From Ga0077555 sp964500805 (GTDB taxonomy: Bacteria > Pseudomonadota > Alphaproteobacteria > Rhizobiales > Hyphomicrobiaceae), in NCBI GenBank assembly GCA_964500805.1, contig CAZCQH010000031.1:1-64000 (forward strand): a DNA stretch of 64,000 nucleotides, in the 5' to 3' direction. The notes below the pieces were generated by a model that worked only from the letters and a program-made list of their open reading frames with translations, searched no databases and was not told the origin of the DNA. Below, piece by piece: positions 8,273 to 16,301 of this stretch. Position 1 is the stretch's first letter. Every line of letters starts with the position of its first letter. Both the position numbers and the translations under genes were made by a program.

Positions 8273-10258
8273 TTGCCGCTGACCGAGACAGCGCAACCGG
8301 AAGATCGACCGCTGAGCCCGACCGACGCCGCATCGGCTCCGGAGCCGACGGCTTCGCGTGACGGGCAACTGTTGGCGGCGCGGCAGCACACGGTGCTGAT
8401 CTATGTCGCGTTGGCTGTGCTCGCTCTGCTGCCCGGTCTGCTCAACCGCCTCCAGATCAGCTTCGGCGGTGCACTTCTCGACGCGCCGCTGCAGGCGCTG
8501 AATTCCGTGTTTTCGGACATCCGCTTCGGCAGCGGCTTGCGCTTCTGGCTCGGCGCCTCGGGCGCCACGATGATGGCGCTGCTGCTGCTCTATCCGCTGA
8601 GGAAAATGCTCGCGCGCGGGCGAACGTTCGGGAGCATCGGCACCTGGTTCCACGTTCACATGCTGATGGGCCTCGGGGGTCCCGTCCTTGTCCTCTATCA
8701 TGCGAACTTCAGCCACGGCGGCAGCAACGCCAACGTCGCGCTCTGGTCGATGCTGACCATTGCGACGAGCGGCATTCTCGGCTTCTTCATCTACGGTCGC
8801 GCGAGTGCCGAGTTCTATTCGGTGCGCCAGCAGGTGCGCGAGCAGGTCGAGGCCATAACTGCGGTGCTCGAGAAGCTCGAGGGCATGCCACCGGCAAAGC
8901 GGCAGCTCATCCAAGAGATGGAAGCCTTCGAGGCGGAGCTTCTCACGCCGCGCCGCGGCGTTTTCGCCAGTGCCGGTGCGCGCGTTGAGATCGAGCAGCG
9001 CCGCATGCGCTTTGCCCGCGCGATCACCTGGCTCGTCGCGCAGTATGCTCGCGCGACGGGCTGCGTCCCGGCAGACGCGAACCGCATCCGGGCGGCGCTC
9101 TTCAGCCATCTCAACGCCTTCACCCGCATCGCCCGGCATGCATCCAGCCGCTCAATCCGCGAGCAGATCTGGGCGCGATGGCGGCTGTTCCATCTGCCGG
9201 TGTTCTTGATCATGATCGTCGCTGTGGTGCTGCATGTGCGCGCGGTGTGGGACATGGAGCCGTCGCGCAGTGCATCGACCCTAGCGCCACAGGCGAGTTC
9301 GAAAACGACCGAGCCTCAAACGGTGAAAGATGCTGGTGCCACCACCGGAACGCGCGTTCAACGCCGAGGTGTCGCCGCCACCGACAGTGCGGCGCCCGTC
9401 TCCCTCACGCTACCCGGCGTGAAACTCGCGACACCCGGTGAGAGCCGGTTGCGCGGTGGACGGTTCGCGGATGCGGGAACGGTACGTGATGTCGGTTCAA
9501 CCTCGGCGACGCAATCAACCCGGTCTGGAATCGCGCCGTCGCGAGCTGGGACAGCGCCTGCATTGCCGCAAGCCGCGAGAAGCATCGAGGACCTGCTGGC
9601 TGATTGGGACGCAACGCAGCGCGGCACAGCAAAGTCTTCGCAAACCGCCGCGAAGTCGGCAGCTCCCACGTTTCGCGATATTCCGCCTGTTTCCGGTCCC
9701 GCGCGCCCCGCCGAGGCGTCTGTCGAGGCTCGAAGCACCCCCGAGGCGCAGCCGCCGAAATTGGTTGCGGTTCCGACGCCCGCGCGGCGCACAGAGATCG
9801 CGTTGCCACCGGCTCCTGCATCACAGCCGGCACCAACCGCACCGCCGCCGGCTCCGCCAATACCTGCCACGGTCGCTCCGACGACGCCTGATGCATTGCC
9901 ACCGCCAAGCGATATCGCCCCTGTCTACGCCGAGCTCAAACGCAAAACCGAGGACTCGCCAATGGCGCTTGGGGGCGCCCGCCGTTCGCTCACCGACCAG
10001 ATCGCCGCACTCAAAGCCAAGATGGCGGCCAAGCAGTTCTTCCACAGCGAGTCCGAGACCGGCTTCCTGCTCTCCGGCAAGCACTTGAAGCTCGAGTGCA
10101 CCCAGTGCCATGCGAAGCCCCTCAAGGAGGAGGCCAGCGCCAATCCGCGCCAGTGCATCGACTGTCACAAGAAGGACGACGTGCACAAAGGCCGCCAGCC
10201 CGATTGCGCCAGCTGCCACACGACGAACCGCTGGAGTCAGATCTTGAAGCGCAAGTAG
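8273..10258 (+). CDS. Membrane b-type/multihaem c-type cytochrome-like protein
   Basis: 661 residues beginning at TTG 8273. Five hydrophobic helices lie at about residues 41-60, 93-112, 128-146, 155-175 and 305-325. Histidines in WFHVHM, YHANFSHGG and the last helix (VVLHVRAVW) could ligate b haem, as in ferric-reductase-like membrane proteins. A long Pro/Ala-rich linker (about 330-590) leads to a C-terminal cytochrome c3-like domain with three CxxCH motifs (CTQCH, CIDCH, CASCH) in the last 60 residues. Divergent from the FAD/4Fe-4S oxidoreductase gene. The start is uncertain because no clear ribosome site is visible. Confidence 0.8.
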   Translation: MPLTETAQPEDRPLSPTDAASAPEPTASRDGQLLAARQHTVLIYVALAVLALLPGLLNRLQISFGGALLDAPLQALNSVFSDIRFGSGLRFWLGASGATMMALLLLYPLRKMLARGRTFGSIGTWFHVHMLMGLGGPVLVLYHANFSHGGSNANVALWSMLTIATSGILGFFIYGRASAEFYSVRQQVREQVEAITAVLEKLEGMPPAKRQLIQEMEAFEAELLTPRRGVFASAGARVEIEQRRMRFARAITWLVAQYARATGCVPADANRIRAALFSHLNAFTRIARHASSRSIREQIWARWRLFHLPVFLIMIVAVVLHVRAVWDMEPSRSASTLAPQASSKTTEPQTVKDAGATTGTRVQRRGVAATDSAAPVSLTLPGVKLATPGESRLRGGRFADAGTVRDVGSTSATQSTRSGIAPSRAGTAPALPQAARSIEDLLADWDATQRGTAKSSQTAAKSAAPTFRDIPPVSGPARPAEASVEARSTPEAQPPKLVAVPTPARRTEIALPPAPASQPAPTAPPPAPPIPATVAPTTPDALPPPSDIAPVYAELKRKTEDSPMALGGARRSLTDQIAALKAKMAAKQFFHSESETGFLLSGKHLKLECTQCHAKPLKEEASANPRQCIDCHKKDDVHKGRQPDCASCHTTNRWSQILKRK

Positions 10259-10306
10259 CACGGCCCGCAGCAGGTCGTTGCAAGAGTGCGGTGAGCGAGC
10301 AGATGC

Positions 10307-10335
10307 GAAAAGGGGCGGGGTTTGCCACCCGCCCC
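10307..10335 (-). terminator. Rho-independent terminator for the Bug-protein gene
   Basis: 8-bp GC stem (10312-10319 with 10328-10335) and an 8-base loop. On the minus strand it is followed by TTTT. It lies between two convergent genes and fits termination of the minus-strand transcript. Confidence 0.7.
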
Positions 10336-10364
10336 AACGAAGCTTCGACGTGATGACCCCGTTG

Positions 10365-11333
10365 CTACTCGATCTTGATGCTGGCGTCCTTGATCAGCTT
10401 GCCGATCGCCTCGAAGTCCGCCTCGTAGTGCTTCTGAAGACCGGCGAGATCCTGCACCACCGGGACCGTCGAGGCCTTCTGCATGGTGGCCTTCATCTCC
10501 GGCTGTTTCGAGATCTCGTTGATCTTGGCATTGAGCTTCTCGACGATGTCCTTGGGAGTGCCGGGCGGGGCATAGAGCGCGAACCATACGGGCACGTCGG
10601 CGTCCTTGATGCCGGCTTCTGCGAGTGTCGGCACATCCGGGAACTCGGCGAAGCGCTCGGAGTGGTTGACGTTGAGAAGAGTGAGCTTGCCGGCCTTGGC
10701 GTGCGGCAGCGTCGAGCCTTCGTTCATGATGTCGATAACACCGGCGAGCAGATCGGTGATGCTGTCGGCACCACCGCGGTAGGGCACGTGCAGAATGTCG
10801 GCGCCGGTCTTGAACTTCAGCATCTCGAGCCGCAGATGCGTCGTCGTGCCGGGGCCCGACGAGCCGAAGGTCAGCTTGCCCGGGTTCTTCTTGGCGTAGT
10901 CGATCATGTCCTGCACGGTCTTGAAGCCGTGTTTCGGATGCACGACGAAGCCCGAGATCGAATCGCCCATGCGCGCGACCAGCACGAACTGCTTCGAGTC
11001 GTAGTTGACCTTGCGCAGCAGCGGCTGGAACACCGTGGTCGAGTTCGACGAGAACAAGAACGTGTAGCCGTCGGGCGCCGAGCGGAACGCGGCTTCGGCG
11101 CCGATAAGGCCCGAGGCTCCGCCCCGGTTCTCGATCACGAACTGCTGGCCGAAGGCCTTGCCCAGCGCCTCGGCCCAAGGACGCGCGATGAGATCGGTCG
11201 CGCCACCGGCGGCGAACGGCACGATGATCTTGACCGGCTTGTCGGGCCAAGCCTGGGCATTGACCGCGGCCGGAGCCGCAAGAAGGGAAGCGCCCGCCAG
11301 CATGGCGAGCTCGATGAAGTGACGACGGCGCAT
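10365..11333 (-). CDS. Tripartite tricarboxylate transporter (Bug/TctC family) substrate-binding protein
   Basis: 322-residue periplasmic binding protein. A signal peptide (MRRRHFIELAML, cleavage near VNAQA) precedes the family opening WPDKPVKIIVPFAAGGATD. The NRGGASG ligand loop, SAPDGYTFLF and the LTFGSSGPGT segment are typical of Bug proteins. It would bind a small carboxylate for a TctAB-type permease, but no tctA or tctB is in the window, so it is an orphan receptor as is frequent in this family. GAGAGG precedes the start; a terminator follows the gene. Confidence 0.92.
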   Translation of the reverse strand: MRRRHFIELAMLAGASLLAAPAAVNAQAWPDKPVKIIVPFAAGGATDLIARPWAEALGKAFGQQFVIENRGGASGLIGAEAAFRSAPDGYTFLFSSNSTTVFQPLLRKVNYDSKQFVLVARMGDSISGFVVHPKHGFKTVQDMIDYAKKNPGKLTFGSSGPGTTTHLRLEMLKFKTGADILHVPYRGGADSITDLLAGVIDIMNEGSTLPHAKAGKLTLLNVNHSERFAEFPDVPTLAEAGIKDADVPVWFALYAPPGTPKDIVEKLNAKINEISKQPEMKATMQKASTVPVVQDLAGLQKHYEADFEAIGKLIKDASIKIE

Positions 11334-11493
11334 GTGAATCCTCTCGACAAATCGTAGCCGAAGCCGGGCAGTGGCCCCTCGCTCCGGTGATCGGGGCGGA
11401 CACTAGCCGCGGACCTTGGCCGGATTCAAGCAATTGGACCTGCGACCTAGGGCGCAGGGGCGGCGTTTGTCCCGCGACACGGCATCTGACCGC

Positions 11494-11991
11494 TCACGCC
11501 TGGCCGTGGGTCTCGAACATGGTCGAGGAGAGCGCCTCGCGCGCGTCCTTGCCGGCCCAGACTACGAATTGGAAAGACTGGTAGTAGCGCTCGCAGGCTT
11601 CGAGCGCGGCGCGCAGCAGCGCCTCGCATTGACCGGGTGTCGCGACGGCGCCGTTGAGCATCAGGCCCTGGCGGAACATGATCAGGCCCTCGAGCGACCA
11701 GATGTCGAAATGGCCGAGCCAGAGCTGCTCATTGATCTGGGCGATGAGGCGATAGACTTCACCGAGCCGATTGTCCGGCACCTTGAAGTCGAATGCGCAT
11801 GCGATGTGCAGCGACTCGAGATCTTCGCGCCAGTTGAGCGAGACGTGGTAGTCGGCCCAGCTGCCGGCGACGGTGAGCGTCAGCTCGTCGTCGTTGGTGC
11901 GCTCGCACGGCCAATCGTGCGCTGTCGCCACCTGCTCGATCAGATCGACCGGATTGTTGAGGCGCTCGTGGTTCGATTCAGCCGTTGCCAT
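11494..11991 (-). CDS. YbjN domain-containing protein
   Basis: 165-residue cytosolic protein of the YbjN family, whose fold resembles type III secretion chaperones. Recognisable segments: NNPVDLIEQVATAHDWP, AGSWADYHVSLNWRED, CAFDFKVPDNR, EVYRLIAQINEQLWLGHFDIW and ERYYQSFQFVVWAGK. AAGGA lies 6 bases before ATG 11991, which is preferred over the ATG 21 bases upstream. It sits downstream of ubiK and the CHAT gene on the same strand. Its biochemical role is not known. Confidence 0.88.
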   Translation of the reverse strand: MATAESNHERLNNPVDLIEQVATAHDWPCERTNDDELTLTVAGSWADYHVSLNWREDLESLHIACAFDFKVPDNRLGEVYRLIAQINEQLWLGHFDIWSLEGLIMFRQGLMLNGAVATPGQCEALLRAALEACERYYQSFQFVVWAGKDAREALSSTMFETHGQA

Positions 11992-12097
11992 CTCATGTCC
12001 TTGGCTACGCATAAGCCCGCATCTGGCGTCTCGTGCTCGGTGCTGGGCCGATCGGACCTAGACGAACGGCCCCACGAGTCGCAAGCTGCGTGCGCCC

Positions 12098-12162
12098 TTG
12101 TCCACGGCCAAAGTGGCAGGCGGAGGATGGCGCGACGAAGGCGAAGCGAAATCCGTGGACAA
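12098..12162. repeat. 65-bp element with 10-bp inverted ends
   Basis: TTGTCCACGG at 12098-12107 and its exact reverse complement at 12153-12162 bracket a GC-rich segment in the spacer between the YbjN and CHAT genes. The form suggests a palindromic interspersed repeat, but only one copy is visible here. Confidence 0.5.
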
Positions 12163-12170
12163 GCCGGGAT

Positions 12171-12256
12171 AAAAAGCGGGCGGTCAGGTAGGCTTGGGGA
12201 AAAGTCGGCGTGGGCGAAGGAGGCCGCATCGGCAGACCGTCCTGCCCGCTCTTTTT
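12171..12256 (-). terminator. Possible terminator of the CHAT gene
   Basis: An imperfect stem pairs the arm starting AAAAAGCGGGC (12171) with the arm ending GCCCGCTCTTTTT (12256). Read on the minus strand, the GC arm at the end is followed by TTTTT. It lies just past the CHAT stop codon. The long loop makes it uncertain. Confidence 0.4.
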
Positions 12257-12262
12257 GACCTT

Positions 12263-15130
12263 CTAACCGCCCTCGCCAACGATGACGAAGGGAGCCCAGA
12301 GGCTCGGGTGCGCATAAGCCGCGCCGCTTCCCTCGATCAGCGCGAGCATGGCATGGCGAAGCGCTTCCGCCCGCCCAGATGGGGGCGTGCGCGCCGCCGC
12401 GTTGAGCGCAGCGGTGATCAGCTTCACGGTGGCGTCGGAGTTCACTTCCCAATGCGAAACGAGAAGCGAGCGCGCCTGGGCATAGAAGAACGCGCGGGCG
12501 AGACCCGACAGCGCTTCCGAACCAGCTTTGCCGGCGCCAGCCGTGTTGCAGGCAGAGAGGATCACCCAGTCCGCGTCGAGCTTGAGCTCGGTAATCTCGG
12601 CGGCGGTGAGATAGCCGTCGTCGGCGGTCGTGGGTGCGGCGGGCGGCGTCAGCAGCAATCCCGGCTCGGCGGTGCTCGAGATCTGGCCGGCGAGTACGCC
12701 GTGGGTAGCGAAATGGACAATGCGGTACTTGGCGAGCTGGCCATCGGCGCTCAGGCGCTTGAGCTGGCTTTCGGTGGCTCGGGCCGCGAGGTGGATGTCA
12801 GCCTCGCCAGCGCCGAGCAGTGATCCGACGGCACACACTTCCTCAGCCGTCTCCGGCAGCGGCACTTGCGTGCGGATCAGTCCGACGGGCGCGAGGCCGC
12901 CCTTCAGCTGGGGCGGCGATAGGGTGCTGCGGAGCGTCGCGCTCCGCTGAGCCCGCACTTGACCGGCGCTGACGGTGGCCGTCGTCGCGGCGCAAGTGTG
13001 ATTGGCTTTTGCTGCGCGCGCGATCTCCTGATAGCCAGGGTCCGGTCCCTCGAGGAGCGGATTGGCTATGCCAAAATAGGGTCGTTCGGCGCGACCAGCT
13101 TTCGGCGCCGTGCTGCGAAGCGACTGCAGGCTCGCGACCGACGGCAGATTGACGATGGCATTGCGCCGCGCGAGCCAGGGTACTCCGGCGGAAGCGGCAT
13201 GCGGTATGGCCGCGGCAGGTGCCTCAGTCACCAGGGCGTGCAGGGGAAGCGTGGCGAGCGGTCCGGACGTGGCAACCAGCAATCGCTTGCCGCGGGTGAT
13301 CTGGTCGAATGGAGCGAGCAAGGCCTGATAGAGCGCATGCGCTCGAGAGAGATCGTAGGGTAATGGCGTGCCGGGCTGCCAGCTTTGCCCGGGCAGGCCG
13401 GGACATGTCATTGCTGCGTCGCGCTGCCAGGCCGTCTCGTCGAGACCGCACCGCAGCGCGGCGATCTCGCGGAGAAGCTCCTCCTCGCCGACCGGCACCA
13501 ACGCCCACTGGACGCCCTCTTGGCCGATTGCCCAGACGAGGCTCTGATTCACCCGATTGGCAACGAAGATCATGACCTCGTTGGGCGCGAGCATTCGCTG
13601 GACAGCCGAAATCGGCAACGGGGCCGGATCGGCGAGCTTGGCAAAATCTGGAAACTCGCGCGAGATGCGCTGGTCGATGGCCTCGAGCCGTGCGGCAATT
13701 CCTGCCATGCTCAGGCGCGCCTGCTGCTCCCCGGCGGCGTTGCGCTGCGCCTGCGGCAGCGTCAGCGCCGCCTCGATCAGCTTGTCGAGGCGCTGCCACT
13801 GATTGGCGAGGTCCTGGCGCTCGCGGATTGCAGCGCCGAGCGGCCCGGCACCGGCGCCGACGCGCGCGGCAACCTGGGCCAACGCGCCCGCGACTTGAGA
13901 CCGCTCCGCCCGCTGGGCCATCTGAAAGGCATCATCGCGAAGCGCCGTGGTCTCCCCCGTTGCAGTTTCCGCGAGGCGATAAGCCGACACCGCATGCAGC
14001 AGGAAAGCGTCGGCGCGCGGCGCAACCCGATTGGCCGCCGCTGTCCGGCCAGCAATCGCCACCTGCTCGATTGCGATGGAGATCTCTGAGGCTTTGCGCA
14101 GCCACTCGTAGGCATTTGCCCAGTTTTTGCGTTTGAACGCGACGAGCCCGAGCCCGACGTAGTTGTCCGCGAGTTGAGCGCGCAGTTTGCCCGCCTTCTC
14201 GCTGATCGGCAGTGCCTCTCTGAAGAGCCGTTCGGCCTCATCAAGGCGATCCTGATCGGCAAGCTGCAGCGCCAGCGTCAACAGCATGGTGCTGGTCAGT
14301 GTGTGCTCCGGGCCGAACTGGCGGGTGCTGAGCGCAATTGCGCGATCGATATAGCCCTGGCCTTCCGCATGACGCCCCTGGAACAGCGACGCGAGTGCGA
14401 GACTTTGCAGATGCTGGATCACCTGCACGGCCATGAGGCCGGTGTCGGTGCCCTTCGCGCCATCCAGGACAGCGAGCGCGCGCTTCAGCAAGGGCTCAGC
14501 GACCGCGTACCGCCGGCCCGACATGTGGATGTCGGCGACCTGTGAGAGGAAGATGGCACGTTGCACATCGCCGGGGGGCAGTTTCCGCTCGGCAATTTCG
14601 AGGGCACGGGTCGCAAATCCCAGCGCCTCGTCGAGGCGATCCTGCAGGCGGTAGAGGTTCGCCATGCCTTGCAGCGAGGACGCAACGGCGAGGCTGTCGG
14701 CGCTATGGGCCCGCTCATTGATGGCGATGGCGCGCTTGCGCTGCCTCTCGGCCTCGGCGTAGCGGCCCTGCATGCCGTAGCTCGACGCATTTGCTTCGAG
14801 CTGCGCGACAAGCCCCGGATGCTCGGGGCCGAAGCGCTTCTCGAAGCGGGCGAGCAGCTTCTCCTGGAGGGGCCAGGAGTCCGGTGCGCGGTCCACCTGC
14901 ACATAGAGCGAGGTGAGCCTGGCCATGGCCAGCAGGTAGTCCATCTCCTTGTCGGGCGGGAGATTGGGCGTCGCCTCAAAGCGCGCGATGGCGGCCTCGA
15001 GCTCGCTGACTTGGCGGGCGATTGCAGAGTCCTGGGCGAACGTGGATTGGCACGTCAGCGCGGCGGCAATGATCCATACCCAGAGCCGTGCAGCCACGCG
15101 CCAGAACAAGACCCCTGCCAAGAGAGACAT
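12263..15130 (-). CDS. Secreted TPR-CHAT domain protein (caspase-like peptidase family)
   Basis: 955 residues from ATG 15130, which has GGAGGG upstream. A signal peptide (VWIIAAALTCQSTFAQ) is followed by a long run of tetratricopeptide-like helical repeats (about residues 60-400, for example HPGLVAQLEANASSYGMQGR and RAIALSTRQFGPEHTLT), a coiled linker, and a C-terminal CHAT domain. The catalytic dyad is visible: His about 810 in HFATHG and Cys about 861 in ILSACNTA, with LARAFFYAQARSLLVSHW between it and the end. CHAT proteases include the eukaryotic separase relatives and gasdermin-cleaving CRISPR/defence peptidases. Here the export signal argues for a periplasmic role. Substrate unknown. 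Confidence 0.9.
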   Translation of the reverse strand: MSLLAGVLFWRVAARLWVWIIAAALTCQSTFAQDSAIARQVSELEAAIARFEATPNLPPDKEMDYLLAMARLTSLYVQVDRAPDSWPLQEKLLARFEKRFGPEHPGLVAQLEANASSYGMQGRYAEAERQRKRAIAINERAHSADSLAVASSLQGMANLYRLQDRLDEALGFATRALEIAERKLPPGDVQRAIFLSQVADIHMSGRRYAVAEPLLKRALAVLDGAKGTDTGLMAVQVIQHLQSLALASLFQGRHAEGQGYIDRAIALSTRQFGPEHTLTSTMLLTLALQLADQDRLDEAERLFREALPISEKAGKLRAQLADNYVGLGLVAFKRKNWANAYEWLRKASEISIAIEQVAIAGRTAAANRVAPRADAFLLHAVSAYRLAETATGETTALRDDAFQMAQRAERSQVAGALAQVAARVGAGAGPLGAAIRERQDLANQWQRLDKLIEAALTLPQAQRNAAGEQQARLSMAGIAARLEAIDQRISREFPDFAKLADPAPLPISAVQRMLAPNEVMIFVANRVNQSLVWAIGQEGVQWALVPVGEEELLREIAALRCGLDETAWQRDAAMTCPGLPGQSWQPGTPLPYDLSRAHALYQALLAPFDQITRGKRLLVATSGPLATLPLHALVTEAPAAAIPHAASAGVPWLARRNAIVNLPSVASLQSLRSTAPKAGRAERPYFGIANPLLEGPDPGYQEIARAAKANHTCAATTATVSAGQVRAQRSATLRSTLSPPQLKGGLAPVGLIRTQVPLPETAEEVCAVGSLLGAGEADIHLAARATESQLKRLSADGQLAKYRIVHFATHGVLAGQISSTAEPGLLLTPPAAPTTADDGYLTAAEITELKLDADWVILSACNTAGAGKAGSEALSGLARAFFYAQARSLLVSHWEVNSDATVKLITAALNAAARTPPSGRAEALRHAMLALIEGSGAAYAHPSLWAPFVIVGEGG

Positions 15131-15243
15131 CAGCCCACCCTCCGGTGAAATCTCGCCAACGCGGCAGGCTGGGATTGCTTGGTGGCAGGACCGTGGCGGG
15201 CGCGGCCGACCATAGCGAGAGGCCACCGCACGACACTAGCGGG

Positions 15244-15510
15244 CTATCGCGCGGTCTTCAGAGTTGCCAACTCTGCCTCGAGCGCGGCGAGCCGCTGGGC
15301 GAGTGCGTCGTTCTCCTCACGGGCTTTGGCGGCCATGGCTTTGACGGCTTCGAACTCCTCCCGGCTGACGACGTCCATCTCGTTGAGGAGGCGCTCGGCC
15401 TGGGAGCGCACGATCGTTGCCGCTTCGCGGCGTACGCCGTCTGCCGCACCGACCGCGTCGGAGAGGAGCTTGGCGATCTCGTCGAGGATGCGGTTGTTGG
15501 TCTGGGTCAT
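15244..15510 (-). CDS. ubiK: UbiK family (BMFP/YqiC) ubiquinone-biosynthesis accessory factor
   Basis: 88 residues: an N-terminal amphipathic part (NRILDEIAKLLSDAVGAADG) followed by a coiled coil (EEFEAVKAMAAKAREEND...ALEAELATLK), the layout of UbiK/YqiC. UbiK helps assemble the soluble ubiquinone-biosynthesis complex and trimerises through the coiled coil. Length is typical (80-100). Upstream of the CHAT gene on the same strand, 113 bp apart. Confidence 0.9.
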   Translation of the reverse strand: MTQTNNRILDEIAKLLSDAVGAADGVRREAATIVRSQAERLLNEMDVVSREEFEAVKAMAAKAREENDALAQRLAALEAELATLKTAR

Positions 15511-16129
15511 GGGGCCATAGAGTTGGGCGTTCGGGCTTGGCAGCGGCCGTTGGTGAACAGGAGGTAGGTGCCATGCAGGGTGGCGTCAACTGCAGCAGCT
15601 TGATCCATGCTGGTTTCCGGAGAGCCGCGCGCATTCGGAAAAGCCGCGATGTGACGATACCCATCGGTGCTGAGGCCCTCGAGTCCCGGAAGGCGAGAGG
15701 CGCTGCCCCTTGACGCCGACAATGGGCTGGCCCTTTAGGAACCGGATTTGAGAGGAGTCGTTCAGCAGATGCAACTCGGGGAGACGAAGTGGGCGCGGCT
15801 AATGCAACCCGAAGCGTCTGGAGAGGTCCTTCGGAGACCGTTGTGGCGGCAACTGAAAGGGTCGCAAAAATGAGAAAATCGACCTAAAGAAAAAACGCCC
15901 GAATTTGGGGTCTGCGCTGCACGCACGTGAGGCTGGAGAGGGGTGTTTTTTGCTGGCTACTCCCCTACCTGCTCGGCCGGAAAACGCGCCAGCGTCGAAA
16001 TTCGCCCATGAAGAATCGAAATCCCTCCGGAGGGGAGGGCTGGCGATGCGCCTTGGAAGCAGAATCCAGGACCGGCGGGCAGCGCAGGCGCGATCGGGTC
16101 TGCGAAAAAATTAGATACAATTGTAGGAT
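15511..16129. other. Gene-poor spacer upstream of ubiK
   Basis: No convincing gene. Short minus-strand frames at 15507-15774 read in part like protein (for example a stretch encoding IRFLKGQPIVGVKGQ) but only if a frameshift is assumed, so they may be a decayed gene end. From about 15850 the sequence becomes A-rich (GAAAAAACG, GCGAAAAAATTAG) before the parS-like palindrome. Confidence 0.4.
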
Positions 16130-16145
16130 TGTTTCACGTGAAACA
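16130..16145. other. parS-like centromere site (perfect 16-bp palindrome)
   Basis: TGTTTCACGTGAAACA occurs at 16130-16145, identical to the bacterial parS consensus bound by ParB/Spo0J. It lies in a non-coding stretch. No parA or parB gene is in the window. Confidence 0.85.
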
Positions 16146-16255
16146 TTGGCGGGTGGGCGGACGAAGTAGCTCGGCCACCGGCGCGCTCGGCGCTGGCGTT
16201 TCGAGCGAAGATCGGCAGAATGCCGGCGACGACACGGGCTCGGGGCACGGGCAGT

Positions 16256-16271
16256 CGTTGCACGTGAAACG
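16256..16271. other. Second, degenerate parS-like site
   Basis: CGTTGCACGTGAAACG matches the parS consensus at 13 of 16 positions, with an intact right half (CACGTGAAAC). It is 126 bp from the perfect site, in the same intergenic region, just before the flavoprotein operon. Confidence 0.45.
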
Positions 16272-16301
16272 CCGGCGGGCGGAGCGGGAGAACAAGCGGC
16301 G

